NCBI GenBank assembly: GCA_902764915.1
Contig: CACWXY010000026.1
Span: forward strand, 451-46,773
Length of the DNA: 46,323 nucleotides
Direction of reading: 5' to 3'
Origin: an uncultured Eubacteriales bacterium
GTDB lineage: Bacteria; Bacillota; Clostridia; Christensenellales; Aristaeellaceae
Part shown: positions 17,149-24,475 of the stretch, piece by piece
How positions within the stretch are numbered: the first letter of the stretch is position 1
Layout: every line of letters begins with the position of its first letter
Program-made: the position numbers and the translations under genes
The notes under the pieces: generated by a model
The model's input: only the letters and a program-made list of their open reading frames with translations
Database searches by the model: none
What the model was told of the DNA's origin: nothing

Positions 17149-17678
17149 TGCCAAGGCAGATGTCTGTACGGGAACTTCTCCCCGGCGAGTGGGAGAAACT
17201 GGTTCCCCTGAAGAAGGACTATCTGTGGACCGTATACCGGGGCTATATTGCCGAGGATGCCATTCAGCGCAATGCAGAAGAATATGTCACGCAGGTCATG
17301 CGGGTCATTCGCAGCGATGCAACCGCAAGAGCGTGTGCGGTCTATGAGAACGAAACAATGCGCGGGTATCTGATCTACAATGAGGATGCGCGAGACCCAG
17401 GGGAAAGCCTGATTCTTGACTATGCCTTTGGAAAGGATGTGCAGATGCAGGAAAAGCATCTGCTGATTGAATGGTACCTTCACTTTCTGCGTGACCGGCA
17501 TATCCGTAGAGTCGGCGTCTGGATCGTGAAGGACAATCTGCGCTCTCGGTTCTTCTTTGAAAACATTGGATTTCGCAGGCAGGGTGATCCGAGGGAAATC
17601 ATCCGTGCCGGCAAGACCATTGCCATGATCTACTATCAATATGAGATGATGCAACAGGAAACGAGGCAGAATGCATGA
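17148..17678 (+). CDS. GNAT family N-acetyltransferase
   Basis: A 176-residue protein with a GNAT-like layout: a central beta strand region ACAVYENETMRGYLIYNED, then GESLILDYAF, and a C-terminal VKDNLRSRFFFENIGFRRQGD that matches the motif B 'N..a..fYek.GF' of acetyltransferases. The acetyl-CoA pyrophosphate loop is weak, so activity is uncertain. Its ATG overlaps the stop of the preceding gene by one base (TGATG), so the two are coupled. Its last codons and its stop lie inside the terminator hairpin. The substrate is unknown. Confidence 0.65.
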   Translation: MPRQMSVRELLPGEWEKLVPLKKDYLWTVYRGYIAEDAIQRNAEEYVTQVMRVIRSDATARACAVYENETMRGYLIYNEDARDPGESLILDYAFGKDVQMQEKHLLIEWYLHFLRDRHIRRVGVWIVKDNLRSRFFFENIGFRRQGDPREIIRAGKTIAMIYYQYEMMQQETRQNA

Positions 17679-17700
17679 GCATTCTGCCTCGCTTTATTTT
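17662..17700 (+). terminator. intrinsic terminator overlapping the GNAT stop codon
   Basis: A perfect 13-base-pair stem (17662-17674 with 17679-17691) with an ATGA loop, followed by CTTTATTTT. The TGA stop (17676-17678) is in the loop, so the left arm is coding sequence. Confidence 0.85.
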
Positions 17701-17703
17701 CTA

Positions 17704-19089
17704 TCAGGATTTCTTTTTCCGGGAAGAGACCACCTTCATCATGATCGCGCATTCCATACGCTTGCGGAAAAGCTCGCATCCCGGCTCATAGATCCCGCGA
17801 ATGGATCCGCTGGCATGATAGGCGTTGGCGGCGCATCCGCCGGAACAGTACAGACGCGCCCAGCAGTCCTCGCATTCCCTGCGCGCATATGCGTTGCAGG
17901 CGCGGAATTCTTCGCGAAGCGCGGTATTGGTTACACCGTCCCATACATTGCCCAGCCGATAGGCCTCGTCTCCCACGAACTGATGACAGGGGTACAGATC
18001 CCCCCAGGGCGTGACCGCCATGTATTCCGTGCCGGACCCGCAGCCGGACAGACGCTTGTAGATGCATGGTCCGCCTTCCAGATCAATCATGTAATGATAG
18101 AAGGTCAGGGGCTGCCCCTTTTCTTCCCGCGCCAGCATTTCCTTGGCCAGGATCTCATACTGTTCCTTGACGATTTCAATGTCCTCCGGCGTCAGGGCTG
18201 CCGGATCGTCCGGCGCACAGACAACGGGCTCCATGGACAGCTCGGTGAACCCCAGGTCCGCCATATGAAAGAGATCCTTGGTAAAGTCAGGATTGGCATG
18301 GGTAAAGGTGCCGCGCATGTAATAGTGCTTTCCGCCGCGGCGGCGCACCAGCTCCTGGAACTTGGGCACAATCCGGTCATAGCTGCCTCGGCCCTGGTAG
18401 TCCACCCGCAGGCGGTCATGGATTTCCTTGCGTCCGTCCAGGGAGAGCACCACATTGCTCATCTCACGGTTGGCAAAGTCAATGACGTCATCATCGATGA
18501 GCATGCCGTTGGTGGTCAGGGTAAAGCGGAAGTTCTTGCCCGCGTCCTTTTCAATGGAGCGCGCATAGGCGACCAGGCGCTTGACCACATCCCAGTTCAT
18601 CAGCGGTTCGCCGCCGAAGAAGTCGACCTCCAGGTTATGCCTTGTGCCGGAGTGCGCGACCAGGTAATCCAGAGCCTGTTTGCCGACCGCAAAGGACATG
18701 AGCGCGCGCTCGCCATGAAAGCGTCCCTGGCTGGCGAAGCAGTAGGCGCAGTTGAGATTGCAGGTATGCGCCACGTGCAGGCACAGTGCCTTGACCACAT
18801 CCCCGGAGCGCTCCTTGAGAACGGGGGCCAGGGAAGCATAGGTATCCGGCACAAACAGTTTATGCTGGTCCCGCAGCGCCTGGATGTCCTGGTAGCACAG
18901 ATGCAGGTCTTCTCTCGTGACATCCTCGCGTCCGGCGTACTTTTCGAGCATGGCGCGGATGATGTCTTCCTCCGTGTGATCCGGGAAAAGGGCGATCATG
19001 TCATAGGCGACCTCATCCACGTCATGGATGGACCCGGAACAGGTATCCACGACAATATGACAGCCATTGAGCACAAACTGATGAACCAT
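17704..19089 (-). CDS. scfB: SCIFF radical SAM maturase (thioether-forming)
   Basis: A 461-residue radical SAM/SPASM enzyme that builds Cys-to-Thr thioether links in the SCIFF peptide encoded just upstream. The N-terminal 95 residues form the peptide-recognition region (MVHQFVLNGCHIVVDTCSGS...). The radical SAM cluster motif is CNLNCAYC (110-117), followed by FFGGEPLMNW and LTTNGML. The C-terminal SPASM domain carries auxiliary-cluster cysteines in SGCGSGTEYMAVTPWGDLYPC and CEDCWARLYCSGGC. The start at 19089 has GGAGG 7 bases upstream; longer frames would run back over scfA. A transcription-attenuating hairpin separates it from scfA. SCIFF systems are nearly universal in Clostridia, but the role of the product is not known. 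Confidence 0.93.
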   Translation of the reverse strand: MVHQFVLNGCHIVVDTCSGSIHDVDEVAYDMIALFPDHTEEDIIRAMLEKYAGREDVTREDLHLCYQDIQALRDQHKLFVPDTYASLAPVLKERSGDVVKALCLHVAHTCNLNCAYCFASQGRFHGERALMSFAVGKQALDYLVAHSGTRHNLEVDFFGGEPLMNWDVVKRLVAYARSIEKDAGKNFRFTLTTNGMLIDDDVIDFANREMSNVVLSLDGRKEIHDRLRVDYQGRGSYDRIVPKFQELVRRRGGKHYYMRGTFTHANPDFTKDLFHMADLGFTELSMEPVVCAPDDPAALTPEDIEIVKEQYEILAKEMLAREEKGQPLTFYHYMIDLEGGPCIYKRLSGCGSGTEYMAVTPWGDLYPCHQFVGDEAYRLGNVWDGVTNTALREEFRACNAYARRECEDCWARLYCSGGCAANAYHASGSIRGIYEPGCELFRKRMECAIMMKVVSSRKKKS

Positions 19090-19116
19090 GGGCTTTCCTC
19101 CGTACATATGTGATGA

Positions 19117-19148
19117 ACAAAAAAGAACCGCCAATGGCGGCTTCTTTT
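19117..19148 (-). terminator. attenuating terminator between scfA and scfB
   Basis: On the minus strand AAGAAGCCGCC, loop ATT, GGCGGTTCTTTTTT: a GC-rich core stem, then a U-run, in the 65-base gap between the peptide and maturase genes. Partial readthrough would give much more peptide mRNA than enzyme mRNA. Confidence 0.8.
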
Positions 19149-19154
19149 GGAAAA

Positions 19155-19301
19155 TTACTTGGTTGCTTTTTCGCACTGCTGATTTGCCACGCCGCAGCTG
19201 GTCTTGCAGGCGGACTGGCAAGAGGTCTGGCATTCGCCGCAGCCACCGTTCTTTGCGCTTTCGCACAGGTTGCGGGTTTCAAGCGTCCTGATTCTTTCCA
19301 T
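19155..19301 (-). CDS. scfA: SCIFF ribosomal peptide precursor (six cysteines in forty-five)
   Basis: A 48-residue peptide with seven cysteines at positions 13, 21, 24, 28, 32, 36 and 43. The core CGECQTSCQSACKTSCGVAN is a near-perfect match to the SCIFF family, as is the N-terminal leader MERIRTLETRNL. In characterised homologues the maturase joins Cys sulfur to Thr alpha-carbons. Thr26 (in QTSC) and Thr34 (in KTSC) are the obvious acceptors here. GGGAG precedes the ATG at 19301. A consensus promoter lies at 19371-19399, and the maturase gene follows 65 bases downstream. The gene is short enough to be missed by automatic gene callers. Confidence 0.95.
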   Translation of the reverse strand: MERIRTLETRNLCESAKNGGCGECQTSCQSACKTSCGVANQQCEKATK

Positions 19302-19332
19302 GAACTGCCACTCCCATCATACATAGAATTCC

Positions 19333-19352
19333 AAAACCAGGCTAATGGTTTT
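19333..19352 (-). other. hairpin in the scfA leader
   Basis: A 7-base-pair stem AAAACCA/TGGTTTT with a 6-base loop in the roughly 60-base 5' untranslated region of scfA. It may stabilise this abundant small mRNA; no known riboswitch is recognised. Confidence 0.45.
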
Positions 19353-19370
19353 GTTGATGTAACGGGATGG

Positions 19371-19399
19371 AGTATAGCATAGAGCGAGTAACGCGTCAA
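19371..19399 (-). promoter_or_regulatory. promoter of scfA-scfB
   Basis: Minus-strand TTGACG (19394-19399), 17 bases, TATACT (19371-19376), with a TG one base upstream of the -10 box (extended -10). A strong promoter. Confidence 0.85.
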
Positions 19400-19400
19400 G

Positions 19401-19435
19401 AAAGGAAAACACCGGACGAATCAATCGCCCGGTGT
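19401..19435 (-). terminator. intrinsic terminator of the vanW-like gene
   Basis: An 11-base-pair stem with one G-U pair (19409-19419 with 19425-19435), loop of 5, followed on the minus strand by TTTTCCTTT. It directly precedes the scfA promoter and insulates it. Confidence 0.85.
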
Positions 19436-19441
19436 GTGTAT

Positions 19442-20596
19442 TCACTGGTGTGCGGTGGTATAGGTTTCAGCGCGGTATACAGCAATGTACAGAGCGCCGT
19501 CGCCCATGCTCTGGGCTTCAATGCGGATGGGGAAGGGATAATCGTTGCGGAAGCGGAAGTTCAGGTTCTTGCCGCCGGATGCGGCATCCACGCCGTGGGG
19601 CAGGTAGGAGGCACCGCCAGGACCGTGGGGACGGCGCTGCAGAATGGTGACGCCAGGCAGCTGCAGAAGTACATTGTAGAGCGTGGAGGAAACCTGGCAT
19701 ACGCCGCCGCCGGAGCCCAGCACGGTTTCGCCGTTGACCAGAACCGGGGCCTTCTGATAGCCGTTGCCCACGGTAAACGGTCCGATCTGTGCGTTGTAAT
19801 TGAGGGATTCGCCTACCTCGTAGACCCGGGAAAGACGCTCCGAAGCATGCCCGATATTGAAGATACGGCCGATATTGGCCTCCGTCTGCACCATCTTGTA
19901 GAAAGAAGTGTAGGCGGCGATCGGCGCGTCGGCACGGATCGGGGTATCGGTTGCGGAGACCGGAACCAGGTGTGTCAGCTCATTCATATGGATATATCCA
20001 TAGGAGCGCATGTAGATGACAATGCCCCAGCCGTCCACGATCTTCCACAGACTGATCTTGGAGCCCGGGTTCAGCACGACCCAGCTTTCGTCGGCCTCGC
20101 TCATGGACTTGCGCACATGGCAGTTGGTTTTGGTGGTGGCGATGTAGGTGGACTTGAGCACGCCATAGGGCGGCGTGTTTACGGTGTCTACAGCCTCCAC
20201 ATTGTTCAGCTTCAGACGCTTGATATATCCGATCTTTCCGTCAAAGCGCGCGACGCACCAGACAAGCCCCACGGACAGAATATCAATCTTGGAACTGACA
20301 TCCTTGGACACAAGACGTGTGGACTCGATGGAACGGTCCTGATAGAGAATCGTGCTGCTGATCGTGCGCGCGGTGTACAGCGCGGGCGAGGAGAGGGAAA
20401 ACTCACTGGCGTCCGGCTCGTGATAGGTCGGTCCGGCGACAGGCACAAAGGCATCCTCGTCAATCGTGTCCAGCGCCAGGGATTCCTGCAGCAGGGCTTC
20501 GGATACGTCCTCATCGTCTTCTTCCTCGCCAAGCGCCAGGGGCTGTACAGAGAGAAGAATGACAAGGGATAACAGAGCGGCAAGCAGTCGTTTCAT
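19442..20596 (-). CDS. exported VanW family protein
   Basis: A 384-residue secreted protein with a signal peptide MKRLLAALLSLVILLSVQPL up to about residue 24. An acidic stretch EEEDDEDVSEA follows, then two SH3-like segments (around LSVGLVWCVARFDGKIGYIKR and NPGSKISLWKIVDGWGIVIYM). The C-terminal VanW domain has GSGGGVCQVSSTLYNVLL, then LPHGVDAASGGKNLNFRFRN. VanW domains occur in glycopeptide-resistance clusters and widely in Firmicutes cell-wall proteins. In other families this Cys-containing region resembles L,D-transpeptidase partners, but the activity is unknown. No vancomycin-resistance genes are nearby. TGGAGG lies 6 bases before the ATG. Confidence 0.85.
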   Translation of the reverse strand: MKRLLAALLSLVILLSVQPLALGEEEDDEDVSEALLQESLALDTIDEDAFVPVAGPTYHEPDASEFSLSSPALYTARTISSTILYQDRSIESTRLVSKDVSSKIDILSVGLVWCVARFDGKIGYIKRLKLNNVEAVDTVNTPPYGVLKSTYIATTKTNCHVRKSMSEADESWVVLNPGSKISLWKIVDGWGIVIYMRSYGYIHMNELTHLVPVSATDTPIRADAPIAAYTSFYKMVQTEANIGRIFNIGHASERLSRVYEVGESLNYNAQIGPFTVGNGYQKAPVLVNGETVLGSGGGVCQVSSTLYNVLLQLPGVTILQRRPHGPGGASYLPHGVDAASGGKNLNFRFRNDYPFPIRIEAQSMGDGALYIAVYRAETYTTAHQ

Positions 20597-20648
20597 AAAT
20601 AGCCTCCAAGGATCGCGCGTTATGAAAAACGGCGATATACAAATGAAG

Positions 20649-20677
20649 ATACTACCAAATGCGGCGCGGGCGCGCAA
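20649..20677 (-). promoter_or_regulatory. putative promoter of vanW-like gene under a GC palindrome
   Basis: Minus-strand TTGCGC (20672-20677), 17 bases, TAGTAT (20649-20654) with an extended -10 TG. An inverted repeat GGCGCGG-N9-CCGCGCC (20663-20685) is centred on the -35 box, as an operator would be. Confidence 0.5.
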
Positions 20678-20733
20678 GCCGCGCCAAAGGACGCGGTGTA
20701 AAAATCCCTGTCACATCTTGTCCGCGCCTTATA

Positions 20734-20762
20734 TTGACACATATGGTACGAGATCATAGAAT
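20734..20762 (+). promoter_or_regulatory. consensus-like promoter facing the 3' end of the sugar kinase gene (antisense)
   Basis: Plus-strand TTGACA (20734-20739), 17 bases, TAGAAT (20757-20762), the same boxes as the promoter at 657. No plausible plus-strand gene follows, so its transcript would be antisense to the kinase gene at 20784-21758. Confidence 0.5.
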
Positions 20763-20783
20763 GAGCGTGACATGAAAGCGATT

Positions 20784-21758
20784 TCAGACGACAGGGGTCT
20801 TATCCACGCATTCCATCATATGGCTGAGCACGGATGCATCCACGGAATCCCGTGCCGCATAGCCAATGCTTCCCGCCAGCGGTCCGAAAGCAGGCGCACA
20901 CAGATGCAGGCCGGCCTTCGCGCAGTGCGCGGAAAAGCGGTCCAGCAGAAGCCCTTTCCCCCGGAACACACCGCCGGAATAGGACACAGGAATGGATTTT
21001 TCGGCAAAGCAGAGGGTATGCGCCAGGGTGGAGACCAGATGAAAGAGATGATCCGCAGCCTGGGCATAGACCTGTTCCGCGCAGGGATCACCCTCCTGAC
21101 AGAGCGTGAGCATCAGGCGCTGGAAAGCGGCGACCCTGGCCGGCTGCCAGCCGCCGGTAAGCGCGTCAAACGCGCCGGGCGCATGCAGGGGATCCGTAAT
21201 CTGCAGTGCCTGCATCCAGCGGTCATACAGCGCTGTTTTCGGTATGCGCCCGTCGGCCTGCCGATAAAAGAGATTGAGCCCCTCCCGGGCAATCCAGTAC
21301 GCGGAGCCTTCGTCATCGCAGAAGGTGCTCCATCCACCGCAGCGCGCCTTTCCACCTTTCCCGTCCTCGCCGTAGGCGATGGCACCGGTGCCCGCGACCA
21401 CATGAATGCCGGGGCGTGCCTGAAGCGCGCCGCTCCATCCCACAACGGCATCGTTGACAAGGATCATGGGCATGCCGGGGAAAGCCGCGCTGACCGCTTC
21501 CCGCATGACGGGTTCCGCCTCGGCGCTTTCGCCGTATCCGGTAAGCCCCAGCGCGCCCATGGTGATGGCGGACGCGGCTATGCCGGCATCGGCGAGCAGC
21601 GCATGTGCATAACCGGTCAGAAGCGCGGCATACTCGCTTCCGCGGTTTCGAAACAGTGTAATCCCGGGAAAACTGCGGGCTGCGAGCACACGGCCCTGCG
21701 TATCGCACAGCGCAAAAGCCATTTTGGTGGAACCGCTGTCACATCCAAGAAAAAGCAT
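20784..21758 (-). CDS. BadF/BadG/BcrA/BcrD ATPase family sugar kinase (N-acetylglucosamine kinase-like)
   Basis: A 324-residue ASKHA-fold protein. Phosphate 1 loop CDSGSTKMAF is at 6-15. LTGYGES, VNDAVVGWSGAL, VVAGTGAIAYG (with the conserved GTGS-like Gly/Thr) and the family's GGWSTFCDDEGSAYWI, plus the C-terminal SGGVF, identify the BadF/BcrA-type N-acetylglucosamine kinase branch rather than the benzoyl-CoA reductase ATPases, which carry iron-sulfur cysteines. It likely phosphorylates an amino sugar or related sugar in the cytoplasm. AGGAGG precedes the ATG. It is divergent from the aldo/keto reductase. No clear terminator is seen after its stop. Confidence 0.8.
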   Translation of the reverse strand: MLFLGCDSGSTKMAFALCDTQGRVLAARSFPGITLFRNRGSEYAALLTGYAHALLADAGIAASAITMGALGLTGYGESAEAEPVMREAVSAAFPGMPMILVNDAVVGWSGALQARPGIHVVAGTGAIAYGEDGKGGKARCGGWSTFCDDEGSAYWIAREGLNLFYRQADGRIPKTALYDRWMQALQITDPLHAPGAFDALTGGWQPARVAAFQRLMLTLCQEGDPCAEQVYAQAADHLFHLVSTLAHTLCFAEKSIPVSYSGGVFRGKGLLLDRFSAHCAKAGLHLCAPAFGPLAGSIGYAARDSVDASVLSHMMECVDKTPVV

Positions 21759-21769
21759 GTTTTTCTCCT

Positions 21770-21814
21770 CCTGTCTACAGCAGGAAGTGTAGCAGACAGG
21801 GCGGAACGTTGCAA
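21770..21814 (-). promoter_or_regulatory. promoter and inverted repeat of the sugar kinase gene
   Basis: Minus-strand TTGCAA (21809-21814), 17 bases, TACACT (21786-21791) with an extended -10 TG. An imperfect inverted repeat, CCTGTC-TACA with TGTA-GCA-GACAGG (21770-21800), spans the -10 box and the ribosome binding site and could be an operator or leader hairpin. Confidence 0.6.
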
Positions 21815-21844
21815 ATCAGACGAAAAGAAAATACAGGAGGTAGT

Positions 21845-23032
21845 ATGCAGTACAGAAAAGACAGGCAGGGCAGGGAACTGTCCGTACTCGGGTTCGGATG
21901 CATGCGGTTTCCCCGCCGCGGGGGCGGCATAGACATGGAAAAGACCGGGGAAGCGATGCGCGAAGCCATCCGGCTGGGCATCAATTACTTCGATACCGCC
22001 TATATCTATCCCGGCAGTGAAGCCGCGCTTGGCGAAATCCTGGAGAAGGATCATCTGCGGGACCAGGTATATATTGCCACCAAACTCCCCGGATACCTGA
22101 TCCAACGCGCGGAAAAAATGGAAACCTATTTTCAGGAGCAGCTGCGCCGGCTGCGTACGGATCATATCGATTACTATCTCATGCATATGCTCACGGACGT
22201 GAAGAGCTGGGAAAAGCTGTGCGACATGGGCATTGCGGACTGGATCCGGGAAAAGAAGGCGAGCGGTGCCATTCGCCAGATCGGGTTTTCCTTTCACGGA
22301 GACACCGATCGCTTCCTGGAAATACTGCAGGCCTACGACTGGGACTTCTGCCAGATCCAGTACAACTATATGGATGAGCATACCCAGGCGGGACGCCGGG
22401 GCCTGGAGGCGGCGGAGGCGCGAGGCATTCCGGTCATAATCATGGAGCCGCTGCGAGGCGGTAAGCTGGTGCAGCTTCTGCCGGCGGAAGCCCGGGAGAA
22501 GATCGCGGCATGTCCGGACCCAACAACGCCTCCGGCGCTGGCCTTTGGCTGGCTGTGGGACCAGACGGGCGTGACCTGTGTGCTCTCCGGCATGAATACT
22601 CTCTCCATGGTCCAGGAGAACTGCGCCATGGCCGCGCGTGCTGTCCCCGGGTGCATGACAGAGGCGCAGCACGCGACGGTGGAGGCGGTGCGCGACATTC
22701 TGCGCAGGAAGATTCTGGTGGGGTGCACGGGCTGCCGCTACTGCATGCCCTGCCCGCAGGGCGTGGATATTCCCGGTATCTTCCAGTGCTACAACCTGAA
22801 GAAAACGGAGAGCCTCTGGAATGCAAGGCATGAGTTTTTCCAGACGATTGCGCTGCGGGAGCGGCTGTCCACACCGGACCGCTGCGTGGGCTGCCATGCC
22901 TGCGAGAAGAAATGCCCCCAGCACCTGCCGATCGTGGAGAAACTGCAGGCGGCGCAGAAAACACTGATGCCGGTGCATTACCGGATCGCCATTCATGTGG
23001 CGCGCCGTTGGCTGTTTCACAGGAAAGCATGA
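21845..23032 (+). CDS. aldo/keto reductase with C-terminal 2[4Fe-4S] domain
   Basis: A 395-residue protein. An aldo/keto reductase barrel (LGFGCMRFP, INYFDTAYIYPGSE with the catalytic Asp/Tyr, HIDYYLMHM) is followed by a ferredoxin-like domain with CTGCRYCMPCPQGV and CVGCHACEKKCPQHLP, two sets of cluster-binding cysteines. This fused architecture is common in anaerobes, where electrons may pass between the cluster and the nicotinamide site; the substrate is unknown. The start at 21845 has AGGAGG 4 bases upstream and MQYRK as the usual N terminus; an upstream in-frame ATG at 21809 is not served. It may process a sugar aldehyde in the surrounding carbohydrate block, but that is inference. Confidence 0.9.
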   Translation: MQYRKDRQGRELSVLGFGCMRFPRRGGGIDMEKTGEAMREAIRLGINYFDTAYIYPGSEAALGEILEKDHLRDQVYIATKLPGYLIQRAEKMETYFQEQLRRLRTDHIDYYLMHMLTDVKSWEKLCDMGIADWIREKKASGAIRQIGFSFHGDTDRFLEILQAYDWDFCQIQYNYMDEHTQAGRRGLEAAEARGIPVIIMEPLRGGKLVQLLPAEAREKIAACPDPTTPPALAFGWLWDQTGVTCVLSGMNTLSMVQENCAMAARAVPGCMTEAQHATVEAVRDILRRKILVGCTGCRYCMPCPQGVDIPGIFQCYNLKKTESLWNARHEFFQTIALRERLSTPDRCVGCHACEKKCPQHLPIVEKLQAAQKTLMPVHYRIAIHVARRWLFHRKA

Positions 23033-23054
23033 AAAAAAGGCCCCGCAGGGCCTT
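23032..23054 (-). terminator. terminator of the ROK regulator gene
   Basis: A 7-base-pair stem (23037-23043 with 23048-23054), loop CGCA, followed on the minus strand by seven T. It lies in the 25-base gap between two convergent genes. Confidence 0.75.
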
Positions 23055-23057
23055 CTG

Positions 23058-24308
23058 TCAGGGATCCATGTAGAGGCAGTCCCGGTCAAAAAAGAGATGG
23101 TCCAGTGCCAGGAACGCGCCTTCCGTATCCAGGTCGTGCAGCGGACGCGTGTCCAGGGACAGCTGAAACGGCGGCCTGCGCGAATAATAGCGGAACACGG
23201 ACAGCGATGAGCGCAGCGAGTGCAGAAATGCTTCATCCGCGCAGGCAAAATCCCCCTGGATAATGACGCAGTCCGGGTCAAAGGTCAGCGAAAGATTGCG
23301 CAGTACGGACGCGAACAGGGCGCCCCAGTCGACGGAAATGCGGCGCGCCAGCGGATCGCCGGATGCGGAAAACGCGAACAGGTCCGAAATGGCCAGCGCG
23401 CTGTCATGCGCCTTGCGGGCCAGGGGCGAGTCCGGGTACAGGACTTCCAAGGCGCTTACCTTCTGCATGAGGCGCTGCGGGCTCACCTGGCGCTCCAGAC
23501 AGCCGCGGCTTCCGCAGCCGCAGACCTCCGGGTCTTCCGGTGCGATCAGCATGTGTCCGATCTCACCGATGAGCGCATTGGGTCCGTTGAGGATATGCCC
23601 GCGCTCCATCAGACAGCCTGCGATCCCCCAGGTGGTAAAAAGAACAAGCACCCGCTGGCGCGCCAGTGCGGGATCCTTCAGGAACGGACGGGCGGTATAC
23701 TTGCCCGCGTTGTCCATATAGAAAAGTGCCTGTGGAAAGGCGGCCATCAGATCCCTGAGCGGATGCAGGTTACTGCCCCACTGGGGCGACTGGGAACTGT
23801 ACAGGAGTGTATTGGATGTGTGGTCCACGATACCGGAGGTGGAAAGCGACACCGCGCACAGGTTCTTTTCCGCGAGCGCATGTGCCGCAAGAAAACTGCG
23901 CGCTTCCTGCAGAAGCAGGGGACTGACATCGTCAAACCGCCGGGGGAGTGCACGCGGGATCCGCCGGGTTCCCAGGGCGGTATGGTCCAGGGAAAAGGCG
24001 CTGACACGCAGCTCATCCGGCCACAGTGCCATGCACAGAAAAAAAGGCTCACGGGTAAGCGCATAGGTTTCCGGCGGCTTTCCGCCGCTTCTGGTTGAAG
24101 CGCCCTTGCCCAGAGAAATCAGAAGCGCGCGTTCCTGGAAAAAACGGATGCACTTGAGCACCGTGGGACGGGAGATACCGGTGAGCTGACATACTTCCTG
24201 CACGGTGCAGACGGCGGCATCGCGAAAGCAGCGGAGCACATGCTGCCGGTTCCGGTGCTTGAGATCATCCGGCGTGGCGGGTTCCTGGAATCCGTGCATG
24301 GCCGTCAT
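23058..24308 (-). CDS. ROK family transcriptional regulator (XylR/NagC type)
   Basis: A 416-residue repressor. The N-terminal winged helix-turn-helix has VQEVCQLTGISRPTVLKCIRFF (about residues 36-57). The ROK kinase-like domain carries GGKPPETYAL, VSLSTSGIVDH, NAGKYTARPF, GEIGHMLIAPEDPEVCGCGSRGCLE with the zinc-binding Cys/His motif, and CVIIQGDF. Such regulators bind a sugar or sugar phosphate and release DNA. It is divergent from xylB, with the two promoters about 8 bases apart, so xylB and the isomerase gene are its likely targets. The start at 24308 has GAGGTGA 5 bases upstream. The effector is unknown. Confidence 0.88.
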   Translation of the reverse strand: MTAMHGFQEPATPDDLKHRNRQHVLRCFRDAAVCTVQEVCQLTGISRPTVLKCIRFFQERALLISLGKGASTRSGGKPPETYALTREPFFLCMALWPDELRVSAFSLDHTALGTRRIPRALPRRFDDVSPLLLQEARSFLAAHALAEKNLCAVSLSTSGIVDHTSNTLLYSSQSPQWGSNLHPLRDLMAAFPQALFYMDNAGKYTARPFLKDPALARQRVLVLFTTWGIAGCLMERGHILNGPNALIGEIGHMLIAPEDPEVCGCGSRGCLERQVSPQRLMQKVSALEVLYPDSPLARKAHDSALAISDLFAFSASGDPLARRISVDWGALFASVLRNLSLTFDPDCVIIQGDFACADEAFLHSLRSSLSVFRYYSRRPPFQLSLDTRPLHDLDTEGAFLALDHLFFDRDCLYMDP

Positions 24309-24339
24309 GCATTTCACCTCACAATGCTGGGATGCGGGA

Positions 24340-24368
24340 AATGTAGCACAGAACCCCGGAAAAGGCAA
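24340..24368 (-). promoter_or_regulatory. promoter of the ROK regulator gene
   Basis: Minus-strand TTGCCT (24363-24368), 17 bases, TACATT (24340-24345) with an extended -10 TG, back to back with the xylB promoter. Confidence 0.6.
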
Positions 24369-24375
24369 ACCGTTC

Positions 24376-24404
24376 TTGACAACCTATGGCCGGAGAACTA
24401 CAAT
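24376..24404 (+). promoter_or_regulatory. promoter of xylB
   Basis: TTGACA (24376-24381), 17 bases, TACAAT (24399-24404). Transcription should start near 24411, at the edge of the repeats described next. Confidence 0.8.
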
Positions 24405-24411
24405 AATTGGC

Positions 24412-24437
24412 AGTTACGAAACAAAGTTACCAAACTG
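24412..24437 (+). promoter_or_regulatory. tandem 13-base repeats, candidate ROK operator
   Basis: AGTTACGAAACAA (24412-24424) is followed with no gap by AGTTACCAAACTG (24425-24437), 10 of 13 bases the same. The pair begins at the expected start of transcription, the usual place for a repressor operator, and lies between the ROK gene and xylB. The TTTG/CAAA flavour resembles Bacillus XylR boxes. Confidence 0.55.
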
Positions 24438-24475
24438 CTTTCCCTCCGGGAAAGCTGCAGGAGGAATGATCCGAC

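Noticed and set aside
19442..20596. Vancomycin-resistance cluster suggested by the VanW domain
   Set aside because: No vanH, vanA, vanX, or VanR/VanS two-component genes are nearby; VanW domains are common outside resistance loci.
20772..21932. A plus-strand frame starting just after the promoter at 20734-20762
   Set aside because: It mirrors the sugar kinase gene, lacks a ribosome binding site and has no recognisable protein features. I kept only the promoter as an observation.
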